Of a stretch of 64,000 nucleotides of DNA, positions 59,650 through 64,000 are shown in pieces. The DNA lies in contig NZ_KB889674.1 of assembly GCF_000372745.1 (NCBI RefSeq), positions 1 through 64,000 on the forward strand, written 5' to 3'. Each line of letters starts with the position of its first letter. The stretch's first letter is position 1. This stretch comes from Embleya scabrispora DSM 41855 (GTDB lineage Bacteria; Actinomycetota; Actinomycetes; Streptomycetales; Streptomycetaceae). Made by a program: the position numbers and the translations under genes. The notes under the pieces are model-generated. The model made no database searches, was not told the origin of the DNA, and saw only the letters and a program-made list of their open reading frames with translations.

Positions 59650-60178
59650 GGGATGTCCCTTCCAACGGGGCCTGCGCGTTCCGAGCTGCCGCCGCCAGTG
59701 CGGGGTCGCGGCGCAGCTTCGCGAGGCCCTTGGATGTCTGGCTCTTGACGGTTCCGACCGAGCAGCCGAGAACCCCCGCCACGTCCGCCTCCGACATGTC
59801 GTCCCAAAAACGCAGGACGACCACGGCGCGCTGGCGCGGGGGCAGATCGGCCAGGGCGCGCATCAACGCATCGCGCTCGTCGATCTGGTGGGTCGGATCA
59901 GGGCCCGGCACATCGGGCGTGCGCATGCCGAACAAGGCCACCGGGCGCAGCCGGCGATACCGGTTGATATTGCAGTTGACGAGGACCCGGCGCACGTACG
60001 AATCCGGCTGCTCGACCGCCCGCACCCGCGTCCACGAGGCGCCCACCCGGGCAAGTGCCGTTTGGGTGAGATCCTCGGCCTCGCCGTGGTCTCCGGTCAT
60101 CAAGTACGCGATCCGCACCAGCCTTCCCCATCGGGACTGGACGAACTCGCGGAAAGCCGCAGCGTCGTCTGGCTTCAT
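59636..60178 (-). CDS. SigE-family RNA polymerase sigma factor (SigM/SigE ECF type)
   Basis: ATG 60178 sits just behind a strong AAGGGGGG. 180 residues: AAAFREFVQSRWGRLVRIAY LMTGDHGEAEDLTQTALARV (region 2, the SigE-family signature), NRYRRLRPVALFG, then ALADLPPRQRAVVVLRFWDD MSEADVAGVLGCSVGTVKSQ TSKGLAKLR (region 4). It directs RNA polymerase to stress-type promoters. It is translationally coupled to its membrane partner; both are probably autoregulated. Confidence 0.95.
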   Translation of the reverse strand: MKPDDAAAFREFVQSRWGRLVRIAYLMTGDHGEAEDLTQTALARVGASWTRVRAVEQPDSYVRRVLVNCNINRYRRLRPVALFGMRTPDVPGPDPTHQIDERDALMRALADLPPRQRAVVVLRFWDDMSEADVAGVLGCSVGTVKSQTSKGLAKLRRDPALAAAARNAQAPLEGTSHERT

Positions 60179-60264
60179 GCACACCCCCTTCACCCATACA
60201 AACAAGGGCTTGGGGGCGCGGGGTTGCCCGAGCGCGGAAAGATCGCGAAGAGGCGTCTGTCGCC

Positions 60265-60645
60265 GTGAGGTTGTCGGATTCCCAAATGGACGCCACCCTC
60301 GACGATCCGCAACGTGCGCGGATGGTCGTGTGGCAGGCGCTCGGCGACGGACCCGACGACGCGCAGGCGCTGACGGACGAATGGCGCACGACGATGGCCG
60401 GCGCGGTGGAGCGGATGCGCGCCCGACAGGAATCGGGTGAGGTCACCGACGAGTTCGACGCCGAGTTCGCGGTGCTGCTCGGCTTCGTGTTGTCCTTCGC
60501 CCCGATCGCGCTTCCGCAGGTGGTCGAGGGCATCTACGGCATCGATCCGCTTTCCGCCGAATACCGCCGGCGAGTGCGCGCGCAACTGATGAAGATGCTT
60601 GTGCCCGCGGACGCGGGTGCGGGCGAGGAGGAGGGTTCGGCATGA
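60265..60645 (+). pseudogene. TetR regulator lacking its DNA-binding domain
   Basis: GTG 60265 opens a 126-residue frame: LDDPQRARMVVWQALGDGPD DAQALTDEWRTTMAGAVERM, EFDAEFAVLLGFVLSFAPIA LPQVVEGIYGIDPLSAEYRR RVRAQLMKMLVPAD. This is the TetR C-terminal ligand domain in full. The first 60-70 residues with the helix-turn-helix are missing. It overlaps the following frame (ATGA at 60642). It might still be translated as a ligand-binding dimer. Confidence 0.6.
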
Positions 60646-60842
60646 GTCGCGCGATCGTGTTTGTACAGGCGGTGCGAGCCACTCGCAACGCCGAGCAACT
60701 CGGCGCGCTCGCCGCGCTGTTCGAGAAATACCTGCTGCGGATCGAGACCGCGCGCGAGGTGGCGCCGGCCGACGCCGCCGAGGCGCACCGCGAGATCGAG
60801 ACCGGACACGTGCGCGGCAAGGTCGTCCTGACGGTCGACTGA
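60642..60842 (+). pseudogene. Zinc-type alcohol dehydrogenase/quinone reductase, C-terminal tail
   Basis: 66 codons from ATG 60642: FVQAVRATRNAEQLGALAAL FEKYLLRIETAREVAPADAA EAHREIETGHVRGKVVLTVD. The E-A-H-x-x-x-E-x-G-H-x-x-G-K-V-V-L motif is the conserved end of the MDR superfamily. The catalytic and cofactor domains are gone. It is coupled to the truncated TetR frame. Confidence 0.65.
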
Positions 60843-60937
60843 GTCGCTTCCGTCGCTTCCGAAACGCTCCCCCGGTTCCGCCCTCGTCGAACCGCCCCCG
60901 TCGAACCGCCTCCCGCGCAGGCGGTCAGCCCGTTCGA

Positions 60938-61393
60938 CCCCGCTATTTCATGGAGAACGCGCTCAACGTCGGCTTCAACCGTTTGCCGCAGGGCGTCTAC
61001 GCGTTCCCGCTCTCGGCCGACCGCCGACTCGACCAGGTCACGGTGCTCGACATCGCGGGATTGGCCGTACACGCGATCGAGAACCCGGGCACCCTCACCG
61101 GGCACCGGATCGACGTCGTCTCGGACAGTCTCAGCACGGTCGAGGTCGCGCGGATCCTCTCCGGCGTGCTCGGCAAGGACCTCCCCTACGCGCACATCCC
61201 GATCCCGCAGGTACGACAGTGGGCCGGCGACGAGATCGCCGACATGTTCCAGAGCTTCGAGGACAACCCGCCGCACACCGACATCGCGGCTCTGCACGCC
61301 GAGTTCCCCGAGGTCGCGTGGCACGACTTCCGCCGATGGGCCGAGGGCATCGATTGGGAACACGTCTTCGCACAGACGCCCACCTGGGGGTAA
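60938..61393 (+). pseudogene. NmrA-like NAD(P)-binding protein, C-terminal half
   Basis: Coding-like sequence is present from about 60938 (PFDPRYFMENALNVGFNRLP QGVYAFPLSADRRLDQVTVL DIAGLAVHAIENPGTLTGHR IDVVSDSLSTVEVARILSGV). It ends YAHIPIPQVRQWAGDEIADM F. The Rossmann half is absent. ATG 60950 could express a 147-residue fragment. This is the third truncated gene in a row on this strand. Confidence 0.65.
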
Positions 61394-61804
61394 GGAGCCG
61401 CGGGACGAGGCCGCACCGCCACCTCGTCGGCGGCCCGGCCCACGCACACGCGCGTTGTCGGGGCCGCGTTCACGAGGTGGTCCCCGAGGGAACGCGCCCG
61501 GGGTCACGCAGACCGAAACCGTGACGCATGTCGACCCGCAATATTTGTCATCAGTCAATCATTCGATACGCTTCGCTTCGGACGGCGGGGCAACCGACGT
61601 CGAAGGCAACGACGTTGGTCCGCCGCTCGATCCGCTCGCCTGCGGTCGTGTGGCGCCGCGCGTCCGACGGAAGGAGTCGCCATGGGACATCGGCATCGGC
61701 ATCGGCCGGCGTCCGGTCGCGACACGTCGGCCCGGCGTGCTCGGCGCTCCCGGCACACGCTGAAGCGGGCGCACCGCGCGGCCCGCGTATGGCGGCCGGT
61801 CGCC
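61394..61804 (+). other. Intergenic stretch with a short basic ORF start
   Basis: Bases 61520-61575 are AT-rich and promoter-like. At 61682 an ATG with an excellent GGAAGGAG 5 nt upstream opens MGHRHRHRPASGRDTSARRA RRSRHTLKRAHRAARVW, a very basic peptide whose frame then runs antisense through the MarR gene. It may be the stub of a truncated gene. Confidence 0.35.
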
Positions 61805-62299
61805 TCAAGCGGTCCGCGCGTGGGGGGCGAGCGATGCGTCCGCCCCCTCGTCCATGACAGGGACGGCGGCGCTCCGCAGGGATTCGAGCCCCTTCAGCAG
61901 CATCGCCCGGGATTCGCCCGACATGCGCGCGGTGACTACTGCCAGTTCCCGCTCACGGCGGGCCCGCAGATCCGCCAGGAAGGCGCAGCCCCGCCTGCTG
62001 AGTCGCAACTCCAGTTCACGACGACTGCTGGCGCTGGGCAGGCGCTCGACGAAACCCACCGCCTGCAAGCGGTCACACAGGCGACTCGTCGAGGAGGGTG
62101 TCGACCGCAGGCCGTCGGCCAACGTGCGCAGGTTGATCCCCTCGTGCTGTTCCAGCAGGAACAGCACGCGCAGCTGTGACGCGGAAACGGGTGCGGTGGA
62201 CGCCCGCCCCAGCAGCATCTCGAGCAATTCGGCCGCCGCGGTCGCCACACGCGCCGTCTCGTCCGAATGGTCGTGTCGAGAGGAGGTAACCCCGCTCAC
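61805..62299 (-). CDS. MarR-family regulator
   Basis: GTG 62299, 164 residues. LGRASTAPVSASQLRVLFLL EQHEGINLRTLADGLRSTPS STSRLCDRLQAVGFVERLPS ASSRRELELRLSRRGCAFLA is the winged helix with its wing. Helices on both sides form the dimer. It is divergent from the SpoIIE-type phosphatase 164 bp away; GCGGCCGT/ACGGCCGC (62321-62343) between them is a likely operator. It probably controls the phosphatase, itself, or both. Confidence 0.9.
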   Translation of the reverse strand: MSGVTSSRHDHSDETARVATAAAELLEMLLGRASTAPVSASQLRVLFLLEQHEGINLRTLADGLRSTPSSTSRLCDRLQAVGFVERLPSASSRRELELRLSRRGCAFLADLRARRERELAVVTARMSGESRAMLLKGLESLRSAAVPVMDEGADASLAPHARTA

Positions 62300-62320
62300 C
62301 GCCTTACTCTGACGCCCGAA

Positions 62321-62343
62321 GCGGCCGTCGGCCCCACGGCCGC
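62321..62343. promoter_or_regulatory. 8-bp inverted repeat, possible MarR operator
   Basis: GCGGCCGT (62321-62328) and ACGGCCGC (62336-62343) with 7 nt between, 22 bp above the MarR start. Confidence 0.4.
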
Positions 62344-62462
62344 GCCGTCACCACAATAGACGCTGTAAAAGCGGTTGATCCGACAGGCGGTCCGGGCCGT
62401 TCCGCGGACACGCACGAGGGTGCTCCCCGCCGCACCCCGCAGAGAACGGCTGAAGACATACT

Positions 62463-63707
62463 GTGAACGCATACGAGGAAGCCGAGCGCGCGCTGCGCGC
62501 CGCGCCCGCGCACGGGCTGCCGGACGCCATCCGCAGCGTGCTGGCAAGGCACTACCGGGCGAAATCCGTCGATCTGCTGATGGCCGACTACAGCCTGACC
62601 GTCCTGCAATCGGTGTCCGCGCTCCCGCACGCCATCGAACCCCTCTCCGTCGACAACAGTCCCCAGGGCCGAGTCTTCGGCGCGCAGGAGCCCGCGCGCG
62701 AGGAACAACGAGAGGCCACGGTCGTCCACCTCCCGGTGACCGTACGCGGCGACCGCCTCGGTGTACTCACCGTCACCCTTCCCACCGACGCCTGTCCCCC
62801 GGAGATCCTGGCCGAACTCGCCGACATCGCCGAGATGCTCGCCCACGCGGTGACCGTCGCCGAACGCGACACCGACCTCTACCTCCGGGCCCGGCGCAAG
62901 GACCGCCTGACCCTGGCGGCCGAGATGCAGTGGCAGCTCCTGCCCGGACGAGCCTGCAGCCGCGAAGAGTACGCGATCGGCGCCCAGCTCGAGCCCGCCT
63001 ACGCCGTCCACGGCGACAACTTCGACTGGTCCGCCACCGCCGACCACCTCGTCCTGACGGTGACCAACGGCATGGGCGAGGGCATCGACGCCGCCCTGCT
63101 CAGCAACCTCACGATCAACGCCCTGCGCAACGCCCGACGCGCCGGCATCCCCATCGCCGACCAGGCGGCCCTCGCCGATCAGGCCGTCTTCGGCCGGCAC
63201 CGCGGCGACGCCTACCTGTCCGTCCTGCTGCTGGACTTCGAACTGGCCACCGGGCGAGTCCAGGTGGTCGACGCCGGCTCCCCACGCCTGCTGCTCCTGC
63301 GTGAGGGCGCGGTCACCGCGATCGACTTCGACGCGCAACTGCCCCTGGGCATGTTCGAGGAGACCGACTACAGGGCGCAGGAATTCCACGTCCGACCCGG
63401 CGATCGGCTCGTGTTCGTCAGCGACGGCGTCCACGCGGTCGCCTCGCCGGCCGGCGAAGCCTACGGGGAACGCGCGTTGGCCCGGGCGATCAACGCCACC
63501 CGGCTGCTGCCGCCCGCCGAGATGCCCCGGGCGGTCCTGCGCGAGCTCACCGGTCATCGCGGACGTCCCGTCCCCGACGACGACGCCCTGGTCGTCTGCC
63601 TGGATTGGTACGGCAGGCCCGCCGCCGACCGGCCGGCAGCCGATGACTCCGGACGGCACCGCACCCACTCCTCCCCCTTCCCCGCACCACCTCACGATCC
63701 GCGGTGA
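62463..63707 (+). CDS. GAF-like and SpoIIE/PP2C-type phosphatase
   Basis: GTG 62463, 414 residues. The N-terminal half (LPDAIRSVLARHYRAKSVDL LMADYSLTVLQSV to ILAELADIAEMLAHAVTVAE RDTDLY) is GAF-like. A linker helix (RRKDRLTLAAEMQWQLLPGR) is typical of SpoIIE proteins. The PP2C domain follows: LEPAYAVHGDNFDWSATADH LVLTVTNGMGEGIDAALLSN, VVDAGSPRLLLLREG, GDRLVFVSDGVHAVASPAGE, VPDDDALVVCLDW. Metal ligands normally in GGDWYD and DGMGHG read HGDNFDW and NGMGEG, so the second site lacks its Asp. It would dephosphorylate anti-sigma antagonists in the SpoIIAB/RsbW manner if active. Confidence 0.88.
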   Translation: MNAYEEAERALRAAPAHGLPDAIRSVLARHYRAKSVDLLMADYSLTVLQSVSALPHAIEPLSVDNSPQGRVFGAQEPAREEQREATVVHLPVTVRGDRLGVLTVTLPTDACPPEILAELADIAEMLAHAVTVAERDTDLYLRARRKDRLTLAAEMQWQLLPGRACSREEYAIGAQLEPAYAVHGDNFDWSATADHLVLTVTNGMGEGIDAALLSNLTINALRNARRAGIPIADQAALADQAVFGRHRGDAYLSVLLLDFELATGRVQVVDAGSPRLLLLREGAVTAIDFDAQLPLGMFEETDYRAQEFHVRPGDRLVFVSDGVHAVASPAGEAYGERALARAINATRLLPPAEMPRAVLRELTGHRGRPVPDDDALVVCLDWYGRPAADRPAADDSGRHRTHSSPFPAPPHDPR

Positions 63708-63749
63708 CGACGCGACGCGGCGCTCGGGCACGGGGGTGGGCGGGTGCGG

Positions 63750-64000
63750 TCAGTCGCCGATGAGCCGTCTCTTGGCCCGGGTGAACTCCTCGTCCGTCAG
63801 AGCGCCGTCGCGGTGCAGGACGGCGAGGCGCTCGAGCTCGTCGAGCATCGAGGGCCCATCGCCCTGCTGCCCGGGGGCGGTCGTTTCCTCGAGGGCGTGC
63901 CGCGGATTCGCGGCGTCGGCGACGGCTTCCCGCAGTTTTCCGACGAACGTCTCGATGTCGGTGACGTTCTCCCAACTGTGCGCGCCGCTCAGGGAGGTGA
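63750..64000 (-). CDS. SHOCT-domain protein, 5' end beyond window
   Basis: The minus strand up to the window edge reads TSLSGAHSWENVTDIETFVG KLREAVADAANPRHALEETT, then GDGPSMLDELERLAVLHRDG ALTDEEFTRAKRRLIGD and a stop at 63752-63750. The last 30 residues are a SHOCT (short C-terminal) motif, and the part before it resembles the end of a bacterial PH domain. The start lies to the right of 64000. Confidence 0.8.
   Translation of the reverse strand, partial: TSLSGAHSWENVTDIETFVGKLREAVADAANPRHALEETTAPGQQGDGPSMLDELERLAVLHRDGALTDEEFTRAKRRLIGD

Noticed and set aside
1-64000. CRISPR array, rRNA operon, large PKS/NRPS cluster or complete prophage
   Set aside because: No regularly spaced repeats, rRNA-like sequence, modular megasynthase motifs or phage structural genes were seen. 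Integrase pieces are isolated and broken.

Overview
The window is high-GC DNA from an actinomycete, most likely a Streptomyces-type member of the Streptomycetaceae. Codons end overwhelmingly in G or C, start codons are ATG or GTG behind GGAGG-like ribosome sites, and the families are typical of that group: secreted hydrolases, SigE-type and YCII-associated ECF sigma factors, MmyB-like XRE, MocR, TetR, LysR and MarR regulators, a SpoIIE-type phosphatase, and DUF6301, DUF7691 and DIP1984 proteins. There is no rRNA, no convincing tRNA, no CRISPR array and no core housekeeping gene. Decayed transposases of several families (Tn3, IS701, ISL3, IS5 and an IS4-like type), broken integrases and a probable relic of the telomere-associated protein Tap suggest an unstable arm of a linear chromosome. 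The genus cannot be fixed from sequence alone.

Layout. 1-12 kb: a partial VOC protein, transposase debris, a cytoplasmic-looking S8 peptidase with an N-terminal LGFP-like region, a frameshifted repeat protein, a secreted CAP protein, several small remnants, then a divergent pair of secreted proteins sharing a repeat-rich control region. 12-24.4 kb: a gene graveyard (two or three broken integrases, an XRE stub, the Tap-like relic, IS remnants, frameshifted LLM oxidoreductase, NDH-like, SDR, MerR and MmyB fragments) with a few intact genes between them: a PPOX-fold flavoprotein, an alpha/beta hydrolase, a DUF4190/septum-formation-type membrane protein and an NmrA-like reductase. 24.3-38 kb: intact accessory modules. 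These are an MmyB-type regulator facing a 14-TM exporter across two GGTACC palindromes, a DUF6301/TY-Chap protein, a secreted lipase-like hydrolase, a TetR plus FAD-monooxygenase operon behind a long palindrome, and a MocR regulator whose start codon interlocks with that of a divergent aminotransferase-MFS operon. 38-45 kb: a large secreted CBM-FN3-sorbosone dehydrogenase ending in a cut-off PEBP-like domain, an IS5 remnant, a small secreted protein, and DUF7691, DIP1984 and GNAT proteins.

45-64 kb: an ECF sigma factor fused in one frame to a catalytically degenerate tyrosine recombinase and coupled to a YciI gene, with RibD-like reductases nearby; a translationally coupled pair of small proteins sharing an AYLxGRDMTV motif; TetR, LysR and M50-type genes; a secreted degradative pair (M9 collagenase and GH5 glycosidase); a SigE-family sigma factor with its overlapping membrane partner; three truncated genes in a row (TetR core, quinone-reductase tail, NmrA tail); MarR facing a SpoIIE-type phosphatase; and a SHOCT protein running off the right end.

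The most unusual item is the sigma-recombinase fusion (45403-47490). Other candidates for follow-up are the AYLxGRDMTV pair (48871-49856), the interlocked start codons at 35229-35232, and the direct-repeat plus palindrome control region at 11594-11682. Many genes carry single frameshifts; whether these are true pseudogenes or assembly indels cannot be decided from this sequence alone.
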